Of a stretch of 24,344 nt of DNA, positions 5,878 through 14,102 are shown piece by piece. The position numbers and the translations under genes are program-made. The stretch spans positions 1 to 24,344 of the forward strand of contig NZ_DIXC01000049.1 in NCBI RefSeq assembly GCF_002435945.1, given 5' to 3'. Origin of the DNA: Mesotoga sp. UBA6090 (GTDB lineage Bacteria > Thermotogota > Thermotogae > Petrotogales > Kosmotogaceae). A model generated the notes under the pieces. That model was not told the origin of the DNA. It saw only the letters and a list, made by a program, of their open reading frames with translations, and did not search any database. Positions within the stretch are counted from its first letter, which is position 1, and each line of letters begins with the position of its first letter.

Positions 5878-7836
5878 ATGAAGAAATATACTCTCAAAAG
5901 TTCTGAAATTCCCGGATTTCTAAGTGAAGGACTCGACGAGGAGCAGCTGAAGGCTGTCGTCGAATCAAACGGACGTTCATTAATAGTTGCGGGCCCTGGT
6001 TCTGGAAAGACAAGGGTTATAACATACAAGATCGCACACCTTGTATCAAGCTCTATAAGTCCGCAAAATATCCTTCTTGTTACCTTTACGCGCGCGGCCT
6101 CTAGGGAAATGATTGATCGAGCAAGACGGACTAGCGGATCGAATCTTCATGGAATGCTTTCAGGCACGTTCCACCATGTCTGCAACTATTTCTTGAGAAA
6201 GTATTCCAGAGCGGCCGAGTTGATGGAAAACTTCACGATCCTTGATAGAGAGGATGCCAAGGATCTGATAAAACATTGCAGGACAGAACTTCTCGAGGAG
6301 AGGAAGGGAATCAACAGCTCGACTCTCCCCTCTGCCGGTGTATTACAGAGCATCTATTCGTACTCGGTCAATGTTCTTTCCTCCCTGAGAGAGTCGACAG
6401 TAAGAAAGAACAGGAAGTTTCTAGGTTCGTACGATGAGATTGAGGAGATCTGGAAGAGATATGTTCAGGAGAAGACTCGTCAGAACTGTGTAGACTATGA
6501 CGATCTCCTTCTGAAGGCTCTCAAGCTTTTTAATGAGAATCCCGCTATCTTGAAGAAGGAGTCGGAAAGGTTCAGATGGGTTTTGGTCGATGAGTTTCAG
6601 GATACCAACGTTCTTCAGTTCAGACTTGTGGAGATGCTTTCTTCTGTTCATGGCAACCTGATCGTTGTAGGAGATGACGCTCAATCTATCTACTCTTTCC
6701 GTGGCGCGAGGTTTGAGAACGTCTATGACTTTCTTGCTGCAAAGGACGCCAAGATCTTCAAGATACAGACCAATTACCGTTCCACCCCTCAAATCGTTGA
6801 GCTAATCAATACTATAGTCCCTGAAGACTCGATTGAGAAGCAACTTAGGGCCGTTCGGATGAATGGCCCGATTCCAGTTGTCGCCGAGACCTGGGACAAC
6901 CTTGAAGAAGCATCGTTTGTGGCTCAAAGAATACAGGAACATATAGACGATGGGATAGACCCTGAAAGCATAGCAGTCTTGTATCGTTCTCATTATCATT
7001 CACTGGAACTCCAGATGGAGATGGACAAAAGGAAGATGAATTTCACGCTCTACTCTGGGCCGAGATTTACAGAGACTGCTCATGTGAAGGATATTCTGGC
7101 GGTGCTGAAAGTAATTGAAAACCCGCTGGATCAAATCTCATGGGGAAGGTTTCTAAGACTTTTTCCAGGCGTAGGTAATACAACCTCGCTAAAAATAATC
7201 CAGGGAATAACAGCTGCCGTGAATGACGGTCACAAGCCGGTCGATGTTGTGAGTTCTCATGTGAGCAACCGTGTTAAGCTGGATAAAATGGTCAGTATCT
7301 TCGGCGACATTGGCGAAGAAGAACCTCCTTCGGAGATAATCAGGAGATTCTATACGGATTTCTACGGCGACTACTTGGACGAGAAGTTTCAAGATGCCAG
7401 AGAAAGAAGGATGGATGTTGAGAGGATGATCGAAATAGCAGGACGGTACAAATCGATCTCCGACCTCCTCGAGGACCTTGCTGTCAGCGAAAAAATCGAC
7501 ATCGAGCGAGAGTCGGCGGAGAAGCAGCCGTCTGTCGTTCTCACCACAGTTCATCAAGCGAAGGGACTGGAATGGGAAGTTGTCTTTATTCTTGCCGTCA
7601 ATCCCGGTGATTTTCCCAATTCCATGGCCATAATCGAGGGTTCATTAAGCGAAGAAGAGAGAATTTTCTATGTGGCTGTTACGAGAGCAAAAGATTATCT
7701 TTACATACTCAGGCAGAAAGGCGGCAGGTCAAGACCTATGATAGGAAATAGATATGTCTTCAGAAGCGGACACGATTTTGTGGAGAAGTTGCCGAAAGAC
7801 TGTTTTGAACGATGGGATGTTAGCTGGAATTTTTAG
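5878..7836 (+). CDS. UvrD/PcrA/Rep-type superfamily 1 DNA helicase
   Basis: A 652-residue ATP-dependent 3'-5' DNA helicase for repair or replication-fork maintenance. All superfamily 1A motifs are seen in order: Walker A AGPGSGKT (about 38-45), Ia LLVTFTRAASREM, II VDEFQDTN (about 237-244), III GDDAQSIYSFRGA (about 265-277), IV TNYRSTPQIV, V TTVHQAKGLEWEVVF (about 555-569) and VI EERIFYVAVTRAKDYLY. The length matches the shorter Thermotogota homologues and lacks a long C-terminal extension. The ATG is preceded by AGAAGGGGG at 13 bases, a weak site, but homology begins soon after it. The gene is divergent from the channel gene and is followed 44 bases later by hppA on the same strand. Whether it is the functional UvrD, PcrA or a paralogue cannot be told. 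Confidence 0.93.
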   Translation: MKKYTLKSSEIPGFLSEGLDEEQLKAVVESNGRSLIVAGPGSGKTRVITYKIAHLVSSSISPQNILLVTFTRAASREMIDRARRTSGSNLHGMLSGTFHHVCNYFLRKYSRAAELMENFTILDREDAKDLIKHCRTELLEERKGINSSTLPSAGVLQSIYSYSVNVLSSLRESTVRKNRKFLGSYDEIEEIWKRYVQEKTRQNCVDYDDLLLKALKLFNENPAILKKESERFRWVLVDEFQDTNVLQFRLVEMLSSVHGNLIVVGDDAQSIYSFRGARFENVYDFLAAKDAKIFKIQTNYRSTPQIVELINTIVPEDSIEKQLRAVRMNGPIPVVAETWDNLEEASFVAQRIQEHIDDGIDPESIAVLYRSHYHSLELQMEMDKRKMNFTLYSGPRFTETAHVKDILAVLKVIENPLDQISWGRFLRLFPGVGNTTSLKIIQGITAAVNDGHKPVDVVSSHVSNRVKLDKMVSIFGDIGEEEPPSEIIRRFYTDFYGDYLDEKFQDARERRMDVERMIEIAGRYKSISDLLEDLAVSEKIDIERESAEKQPSVVLTTVHQAKGLEWEVVFILAVNPGDFPNSMAIIEGSLSEEERIFYVAVTRAKDYLYILRQKGGRSRPMIGNRYVFRSGHDFVEKLPKDCFERWDVSWNF

Positions 7837-7880
7837 CCACAATTAGGCTGCAATATAGAAGTAACTAGGAGGGAGAAGAA

Positions 7881-10028
7881 ATGAACTCATTGTACTTACC
7901 ACTTGTAGCAGGGATGATCTCTACAATCTTTGCTTTCATCATGTTGAGACGAACGCTTAGTTTTTCGCAAGGTAGTGACAGGATGAAAGAGCTCTCTAAG
8001 TATATTCAAGAAGGTGCCTCTGCATTCCTTGGAGAAGAAGCAAGAAAGATATTTCTTGTGGCGGTAATTCTGGCTGCCGCTCTCGGGATTATCTTTCAGT
8101 CGTTCAAATATCCGATAGTCTTGCTATTCGGGGCTCTTGTCTCTGAATTGGCAGGAGTAATAGGAATGTATGCGGCAACAAGAGCTAATGCAAGGGTGGC
8201 AGCCGGAGCAGAGAGCGGACTCTCAAGCGCCTTCAAGGTAGCCTTTTCAAGCGGTTCAGTAATGGGGCTTGCCGTCGCGGGCTTCTCTTTGACCGGTCTG
8301 GCGATTGTGATGCTGGTTTTCAAGAGCTCGTTCCTATTCGAGAGCATCACAGATATCTCAAAAGCATTCGGGAGGATCTCCTATATAGATGGAGTAATGA
8401 TCATCAGTTCCTATTCTCTCGGTGCTAGTCTGATAGCTCTGTTCGACAGGGTGGGCGGAGGCATGTATACGAAAGCCGCCGATATGAGTGCCGATCTTGT
8501 GGGGAAGATTGAGGAACATATTGAAGAGGATGACCCCAAGAATCCAGCAACTATCGCCGACAACGTCGGTGACAACGTGGGAGATGTCGCTGGTCTCGGT
8601 GCAGACATTTTGGAGTCGTACGTTGCATCGATAGTATCTGCGATAGTACTGGCGATCTTCATGAAGTTTGCAGATCATGGAACGATGACAGAGGCTCAGT
8701 ATTATGGACTGATTATCCTTCCCGTTCTTATTGCCGGAGCAGGCGTGCTTGCCTCGCTGATCGGTGTGCTGGTAGTAGCAAATATGAAAACAAAGGATGC
8801 ACAGAAGAGTCTGAGTTTCGGGAACTTATTTACCGGGGCTCTTGTTCTCGGATTCGTGGCGATTGTAATCGGAATTGCAGCACCGGATTATCCTTTCAAG
8901 GACACCTTCATAATCAATCCCGAATTCGTTTCAAGGTGGAGACTGTTCTTTGCAATAGCTTCGGGACTGATTGCGGGGATAATCATCTCCAAGCTCAGTG
9001 AGTACTACACTTCCGATCATTACAAACCGACAAGAAAGCTCGCCAAGGATACTCAAAGCGGCGTAGCAATCAATATTACAGGCGGTCTCGCGCTTGGAAT
9101 GGGCAGTACGCTCTGGCCCGTGATAACACTAGCAATGGCAATTCTTGGTGCTTACTGGTCTGCCGGTGTATATGGAATCGCGATCGCTGCACTTGGAATG
9201 CTTTCCTTTGTCGGATACATTGTTTCAGTAGACTCTTACGGACCGGTAGCGGACAACGCGGGTGGAATCGCTCAGATGGCCAATCTCGATCCGAAGGTCA
9301 GAAAGCTGACAGACAGATTGGACTCTGTCGGCAACACGACTGCTGCAATAGGCAAGGGCTTCGCCATAGGTTCTGCAGCCTTTGCCGCTCTGGCGTTGAT
9401 AGTCTCATACATATGGGGCTCTGCAGGGACTGCAAATGAGATTGTGAACAATCCCGTAATCAACCTCGTAGAACCGTACACACTAATCGGGATCCTAATT
9501 GGCGGAATGCTTCCCTTCTTCTTCACTTCATTGTTGATCAAGGGGGTAGCCGATACGGCCAACCTCATGATAGTGGAGATTCGCAGACAGTTCAAAGAGA
9601 ATCCGGGAATCAGAACTGGCGAGGCGGTGCCTGACTACAAGAAATGTATAGAGATAACTACAAAGGGAGCCGTTAGCAGAATGCTTACTCCCGGTGTGGT
9701 CGCGATTGCTTCACCGTTCATAATCGGATTTCTCTTTGGCCGCTCGGCAGTTGCCGGTTTGCTGGTGGGTGGACTTTCAAGCGCGATAATGATAGCCATC
9801 TTCAGTGCCAATTCAGGTGGGGCATGGGACAATGCCAAGAAGTTTATCGAAACCGGCGAGTACGGAGGAAAAGGAACTCCAACCCATGAAGCGGCTGTTG
9901 TAGGTGACACCGTAGGAGACCCCCTCAAGGATACGGTTGGACCCTCAATGGATATTCTAATAAAGCTCATGGCTGTAGTTTCTCTGGTCTTTGGTTCTCT
10001 CTTCCCGGTGACACCGTTCTTCATGTGA
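7881..10028 (+). CDS. hppA: Membrane-bound ion-translocating pyrophosphatase
   Basis: Hydrolyses cytoplasmic pyrophosphate and pumps Na+ and/or H+ across the inner membrane. The 715 residues form about 16 hydrophobic helices. Catalytic motifs are GGGMYTKAADMSADLVGK (about 190-210), DDPKNPATIADNVGDNVGDVAG (about 215-236) and the C-terminal DTVGDPLKDTVGPS. GNTTAAIGKGFAIGSA carries Ala where K+-independent enzymes have Lys, so this is the K+-dependent class. A Glu in GADILESYVAS matches the helix-6 glutamate of the sodium-pumping Thermotoga maritima enzyme, which makes Na+ transport plausible. DMSADLVGK differs from the commoner DVGADLVGK. The start follows AGGAGGGAGAAGAA. Transcription may continue from the helicase gene, and a strong terminator closes it. 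Confidence 0.97.
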   Translation: MNSLYLPLVAGMISTIFAFIMLRRTLSFSQGSDRMKELSKYIQEGASAFLGEEARKIFLVAVILAAALGIIFQSFKYPIVLLFGALVSELAGVIGMYAATRANARVAAGAESGLSSAFKVAFSSGSVMGLAVAGFSLTGLAIVMLVFKSSFLFESITDISKAFGRISYIDGVMIISSYSLGASLIALFDRVGGGMYTKAADMSADLVGKIEEHIEEDDPKNPATIADNVGDNVGDVAGLGADILESYVASIVSAIVLAIFMKFADHGTMTEAQYYGLIILPVLIAGAGVLASLIGVLVVANMKTKDAQKSLSFGNLFTGALVLGFVAIVIGIAAPDYPFKDTFIINPEFVSRWRLFFAIASGLIAGIIISKLSEYYTSDHYKPTRKLAKDTQSGVAINITGGLALGMGSTLWPVITLAMAILGAYWSAGVYGIAIAALGMLSFVGYIVSVDSYGPVADNAGGIAQMANLDPKVRKLTDRLDSVGNTTAAIGKGFAIGSAAFAALALIVSYIWGSAGTANEIVNNPVINLVEPYTLIGILIGGMLPFFFTSLLIKGVADTANLMIVEIRRQFKENPGIRTGEAVPDYKKCIEITTKGAVSRMLTPGVVAIASPFIIGFLFGRSAVAGLLVGGLSSAIMIAIFSANSGGAWDNAKKFIETGEYGGKGTPTHEAAVVGDTVGDPLKDTVGPSMDILIKLMAVVSLVFGSLFPVTPFFM

Positions 10029-10043
10029 AGGAGATATCTTTCT

Positions 10044-10074
10044 AAAACGCGGCCTCAGGGGCCGCGTTTTCTTT
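10044..10074 (+). terminator. Intrinsic terminator after hppA
   Basis: A perfect 11-bp stem AAAACGCGGCC/GGCCGCGTTTT with loop TCAGG runs into TTTTCTTT. It begins 15 bases after the hppA stop. Confidence 0.92.
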
Positions 10075-10088
10075 GGGAATCCCTTCAT

Positions 10089-10117
10089 TTCAAAGTATCG
10101 GCTGGCCGTGTTAGAAT
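10089..10117 (+). promoter_or_regulatory. Promoter of the MFS-flavoprotein operon
   Basis: An extended -10, TG-T-TAGAAT (box 10112-10117), is preceded at 17 bases by TTCAAA (10089-10094). The predicted start, 7 bases downstream, is the A of the MFS start codon itself. Confidence 0.6.
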
Positions 10118-10123
10118 TCTCTC

Positions 10124-11287
10124 ATGGAAACCAAGAAAGCTTTCAGCATGATTTCGTCATACGGTTTTTTTCTCTTTGGATTTACCTCAATAATACTTGG
10201 CAGCGCGCTCCCGGCAATCGAGAAAAGTTTCGGGATCGATCATCAGATTGCAGGCGTCTTGCTTTCACTTCCAACGCTCGCCTTCATGTCGTCGGCTTTC
10301 GTTGTGAGTGCGCTTACAAATCGTCTCGGACCTTTTAAATTGCTCGCTTTGGGCATCTTCTCTTTTACTGGAGGACTGACCGTTCTCTCGATCGGACGGT
10401 CGTTCGCGCTTCTTCTGATTGGAAGCATGGCCGTGAGCTTTGGAACTGGTGCCATGGAGACCTCAATTGGTATTGGGGTCTCCGGAATGAATTATAGAAA
10501 GCCCGGTGGAGCGCTCAACCTGATGCATTCGTTATTTGCTGTTGGTTCTATTATTTCGCCATTTCTCGTCGCTGCTTTTCTTGTGGATTATAACTCATGG
10601 TGGAAGCCATTTCTGGTAGGCCTTTTTGGAGCGGTGCTTCTAGTTGCCTTTGTTCCGTTTCTCTTAAGAATTCCCTTTGTTGGAACGAGTGAAAAAGCGA
10701 CTCAGTTCAAGAACGAGGTCTTTTCTCAGAAGATCTTCTGGCTCATCATGGCAGGAGTCCTTCTCTATGTGGGTTATGAGATCGGTTTCACTTCATGGCT
10801 TTCAAGCTTCGTTTTTGAGACTAAGGGGATAGATATGAGATATGCAAGCATCTTTCCCGCTCTTCTCTGGGCGGGAATTTTCGTCGGGCGATTACTTGCC
10901 GGATTCTTCGTCGATAAACTTGGATACGAGCGGTCGCTTCTGATGATGGTCATAATTGCTTTTGTATCATTTGGAGCAGCATTGCTTCTTCAATCGGCCA
11001 TAGCGATCGGAGTGGCAGTAGTATTTGCGGGGTTTGGGTTTTCAGGAACTTTCCCCACACTTCAGGCTATCTTGATATCTACTATGAAGAATGGAATAGG
11101 TTTTGCAATTGGCATGTTCACAGTAGCCGCATCGATTGGCGGCGCAATTGCTAATTTCTTTGTTGGCTTCCTCGGCCATCAGTTTGGTATGATGGCCGGT
11201 GTTGTATTCATAATGTTTCTGATCTTCCTAGAGATTGTCGTAGTGCTTCTCATAATGAGGCTCAGGGCGGTGAAAAGAAATGCATAA
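10124..11287 (+). CDS. Major facilitator superfamily transporter
   Basis: A 387-residue inner-membrane secondary transporter with about 12 hydrophobic helices in two halves separated by a basic linker near residue 190 (GTSEKATQFKNEVFSQK). The second half opens with GRLLAGFFVDKLGYERSLL, the MFS loop 2-3 signature type. The overall look is of the sugar/fucose-permease and general MFS_1 group, but the substrate is not recognisable. No Shine-Dalgarno site precedes the ATG, and the predicted transcription start coincides with it, so translation is probably leaderless; the next in-frame ATG (codon 9) has no ribosome site either. Its stop overlaps the start of the flavoprotein gene by 8 bases, so the two are co-translated and likely functionally linked. 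Confidence 0.88.
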   Translation: METKKAFSMISSYGFFLFGFTSIILGSALPAIEKSFGIDHQIAGVLLSLPTLAFMSSAFVVSALTNRLGPFKLLALGIFSFTGGLTVLSIGRSFALLLIGSMAVSFGTGAMETSIGIGVSGMNYRKPGGALNLMHSLFAVGSIISPFLVAAFLVDYNSWWKPFLVGLFGAVLLVAFVPFLLRIPFVGTSEKATQFKNEVFSQKIFWLIMAGVLLYVGYEIGFTSWLSSFVFETKGIDMRYASIFPALLWAGIFVGRLLAGFFVDKLGYERSLLMMVIIAFVSFGAALLLQSAIAIGVAVVFAGFGFSGTFPTLQAILISTMKNGIGFAIGMFTVAASIGGAIANFFVGFLGHQFGMMAGVVFIMFLIFLEIVVVLLIMRLRAVKRNA

Positions 11288-12398
11288 GAAAGTCACAGTG
11301 ATTGGTGCGGGACCTGCCGGTTTGGCAGCGTCAAGAACACTTCTTAGAGAGGGTGTTGACTTCACCCTTTTAGACTCGCGCAGTTTTCCCAGGGAGAAAG
11401 GTTGCGCTGGAGGACTTACACCTCGAACGCGAAAAACGATCTCGCAGATATTTCCTGAAGTGGAGATAGATGGTTTTGAAAGCTTCGAGCTTGCCCTCAG
11501 TAAGATTACAGATGGATCAGTCAAACATCTGGTGACGCTGGTTTCAAAAAAGCCGATATTCACGACCGTCGACAGAAAGGAATTCGATAGCACTCTGCTG
11601 GAATCCGTCATTGATAGAGGGGGAGAGTTTGTCTGCTCAAGAGTAAGAGAGGTGAACAAAAGCGAGGATGCTTTCGTGGTCCGAACAGAAGATGGAGAGT
11701 TCACTTCAGACTATGTAATCATTTCTGCGGGAGTCTTCGGAGCGAAGCTCATAGGGCTGGAGCCGCCATGTTACAGCATCGTATCCCACGGTTACAGCTC
11801 TCCCACGGGAAGTGCTTCCGTCACCTTTATCCCCAATGGTTACCTTTGGAGTTTCCCTGGTGGGTCTTTCGACTCTGTTGGAGGTGGGGTTTACCCCGAT
11901 TCGGAGAAGACTCCCTCTTATGAAGAGATGAGTACCTTGATAAAGAGATCTTTCGATGAAGAGATTGATTTGCGGGGGGCACCAATCCCTACTTTCAATA
12001 CCGATGTAGTTCTTAGTTTGAACAACATATACACGAATTTGCTGGTTGCAGGGGACAGCGCAGGTCTTGTCGATAACTGGATTGGTGCGGGAATTGATTT
12101 TGCACTTGATTCAGGGAGGCAGGCGGCCCTGTCGATAGTTGAAGACGGTCACAAAGGAAAGACCGCAAACGAAAGATACCTGGAAAGGCTCTTCCCTATT
12201 GCGAGGCATCTGCAGATCGCAGACGCCTTCAGGAAGAGCTTCAACGCGAATTTGGATGAGAAACTAGATCTTCTTAAGGGAAGAACGGCCGGCAAACTGT
12301 TGATCAATTATTTGAGCGGTTATGTGAAAGGTCCTTACCGGCTCACTTTAAAGAGTCTCTTCACGAGTGGAGTCAAGAGTCGCTCAACACATAACTGA
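11280..12398 (+). CDS. Geranylgeranyl reductase family FAD-dependent oxidoreductase
   Basis: A 372-residue flavoprotein of the geranylgeranyl reductase/FixC-like group. The FAD dinucleotide site is VTVIGAGPAGLAASRTL (residues 5-21), followed by the family motif PREKGCAGGLTPRT (about 38-51, usual form PRxKxCGGGL) and the second FAD contact LVAGDSAGLVDNWIGAGID (about 257-275). Relatives reduce prenyl or other polyene double bonds, or act as electron-transfer dehydrogenases. The actual substrate here is not known; bacteria without archaeal lipids still carry such genes. The ATG overlaps the end of the MFS gene by 8 bases (ATGCATAA), indicating coupled translation. The 3' end overlaps the convergent ABC ATPase gene by 15 bases. 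Confidence 0.87.
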   Translation: MHKKVTVIGAGPAGLAASRTLLREGVDFTLLDSRSFPREKGCAGGLTPRTRKTISQIFPEVEIDGFESFELALSKITDGSVKHLVTLVSKKPIFTTVDRKEFDSTLLESVIDRGGEFVCSRVREVNKSEDAFVVRTEDGEFTSDYVIISAGVFGAKLIGLEPPCYSIVSHGYSSPTGSASVTFIPNGYLWSFPGGSFDSVGGGVYPDSEKTPSYEEMSTLIKRSFDEEIDLRGAPIPTFNTDVVLSLNNIYTNLLVAGDSAGLVDNWIGAGIDFALDSGRQAALSIVEDGHKGKTANERYLERLFPIARHLQIADAFRKSFNANLDEKLDLLKGRTAGKLLINYLSGYVKGPYRLTLKSLFTSGVKSRSTHN

Positions 12399-13106
12399 AG
12401 TCGCTCTGGACAGTATCTCTCTTATTCCATCGTTTACAACTTCACCCTCGATCAATCTCATCAACCTTTCTCCGTAAGAATTAGCGATCTCCATGTTGTG
12501 AGTTATCATGATTATCGTTATGTCGTACTCTCTGTTGATTCTTGCTGTCAGTTCCATTACTCTGGAGGCGCTGTCCGGATCAAGCGCAGCCGTGTGTTCG
12601 TCGAGAAGCAGCAGTCTGGGCTTCGACAAGATGGCCATTACCATTGCAAGAGACTGTTTCTGCCCTCCCGAGAGCTCTCCAGCCTTCGTTTTCATTCTGT
12701 CTTCCAGTCCAAGACCTAGACCCCTAAGAAGAGTTATCGCCTCTTCTTTGACAGAACTGAACCTGAAGGGCCTGTTGCCTTTCTTCGATGCGATTATCAA
12801 GTTCTCGGCAATAGTAAGAGCCGGGAATATTCCCGTATTTGGCTCCTGATAGACTCTTCCGATGAACTCCGCAAGCCTGTGCGGTTTCATGCAATTCATA
12901 GTCTTATCGTCGATTATATATAGACCCGACGTGGGCTGAATTTCACCAAGGATTACTTTCAGAAGGGTTGACTTGCCTGCTCCATTGGGCCCCACTATGG
13001 TAACAAATTGCCCTTCGGGAATTGTCAGGCTTACATTCTTCAGAGCGACTCTTTCGTTTTCCATCCCCTGATTGTAAACTACCGTTAGATCTTTGAATTC
13101 GACCAC
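12384..13106 (-). CDS. ABC transporter ATP-binding protein, TrpXYZ-type importer
   Basis: The 240-residue ATPase of an ABC importer. It has Walker A GPNGAGKST (about 39-47), Q-loop YQEPNTG, the signature LSGGQKQSLAM (about 145-155), Walker B LLLLDEHTAALDP with the catalytic Glu, and the H-loop MITHNM. The DEHTAALDP form is characteristic of ATPases paired with PF04392 binding proteins (TrpXYZ type). The GTG start lies inside the permease gene (22-base overlap), with AGGAGG about 10 bases upstream. It is the last gene of the binding protein-permease-ATPase operon and so falls under the aromatic-rich attenuator upstream. Its stop overlaps the convergent flavoprotein gene. Confidence 0.92.
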   Translation of the reverse strand: MVEFKDLTVVYNQGMENERVALKNVSLTIPEGQFVTIVGPNGAGKSTLLKVILGEIQPTSGLYIIDDKTMNCMKPHRLAEFIGRVYQEPNTGIFPALTIAENLIIASKKGNRPFRFSSVKEEAITLLRGLGLGLEDRMKTKAGELSGGQKQSLAMVMAILSKPRLLLLDEHTAALDPDSASRVMELTARINREYDITIIMITHNMEIANSYGERLMRLIEGEVVNDGIREILSRATSVMC

Positions 13107-14098
13107 AACCTCTTCACCTCCTGTTTCACCTTTCGTTTTTTCCCGCTCGAGGAGAGCTGACGCAATCCAATTACCGTGATTATAAAGACTGCTGTAAGTA
13201 GTTTCATGTCACTTGCAAGAAAGCCAATCCTGTAGCCATATCTCATTGCAAGAGAGAGAAGTGCCTGATAGATCACTCCTCCCACTATTGGTGAGAGAAG
13301 ACCATAGAACAGCTTGACTCTTCCCAGAAGAATCTCACCCATTATTACCGATGCCAAACCTGTAACAACCATTCCCTGACCGATTGTTGCATCTGAGAAC
13401 CCGCTGTAAAGAGCGAAAAGACCGCCGCTCAGCCCAATAATACAGTTGGCAATGGTAAGCCCCGCAATGGCAAGAACATTCTGCGAGATTCCAAAGGAAA
13501 CCACCCCTAAGGGATTACTGCCAAAAGCTCTCAGTGTCATTCCCGGATCAGACTTTAAAGCAATTGACAGAACTACTATCACAGCAGAAATCACCAGAAT
13601 TATGAGCGTCAAATCCGAACCGTCGAGATCGTTGTTGAAGATGTTCTTGGCGACAACGGTTGTTCTTGACTCTCTCTTCTCAGTATCTATATCGATCTCT
13701 TCAAATAGACTTTCCAAACCTGTGCTTCCGCTCATCTCTTCGAAACTCTGGGTTGCTCTCTCTGGAACGACTCTAGGAACAGGGAGATTGGGGCCACCCA
13801 TTACCCTGAGATTTACTGAGTAAAGCATTGTCATGACTAATATTCCGGCTAGAAGAACGTTGATCTTGAGTTTTCTGTGGATGGTTCCAGTGATGCTCCC
13901 CGCAAGCGCCCCGGTACCTGCCGCTAACGCTATCGCTACCCAGGCAGGTAGTCCGGAGACAACAGCTCTTACGGCAACAGCGGCACCCAGCGCAAAGGAT
14001 CCATCCGTTGTGAGATCTGGAAGATCAACTATTCTGAAAGATATGTACACTCCCAGGGCCATAAGGCCAATTATTAATCCCTGTTCCAGAATCGCCAT
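13085..14098 (-). CDS. ABC transporter permease, TrpXYZ-type importer
   Basis: The membrane subunit of the same importer, with about 8-9 hydrophobic helices in 337 residues. The N-terminal FRIVDLPDLTTDGSFALGAA is the hallmark of the permease family that partners PF04392 binding proteins, and it also resembles branched-chain amino acid permeases. Between helices, about residues 107-165, it carries an acidic, hydrophilic segment (EEMSGSTGLESLFEEIDIDT and on) that makes the protein longer than the usual 290-300 residues. The C-terminus is strongly basic (SSSGKKRKVKQEVKR). The ATG is 2 bases after the binding-protein stop, with the AAAGG ribosome site within the end of that gene. Aromatic amino acid transport is inferred from the leader. 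Confidence 0.9.
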   Translation of the reverse strand: MAILEQGLIIGLMALGVYISFRIVDLPDLTTDGSFALGAAVAVRAVVSGLPAWVAIALAAGTGALAGSITGTIHRKLKINVLLAGILVMTMLYSVNLRVMGGPNLPVPRVVPERATQSFEEMSGSTGLESLFEEIDIDTEKRESRTTVVAKNIFNNDLDGSDLTLIILVISAVIVVLSIALKSDPGMTLRAFGSNPLGVVSFGISQNVLAIAGLTIANCIIGLSGGLFALYSGFSDATIGQGMVVTGLASVIMGEILLGRVKLFYGLLSPIVGGVIYQALLSLAMRYGYRIGFLASDMKLLTAVFIITVIGLRQLSSSGKKRKVKQEVKRLWSNSKI

Positions 14099-14102
14099 CT
14101 TA

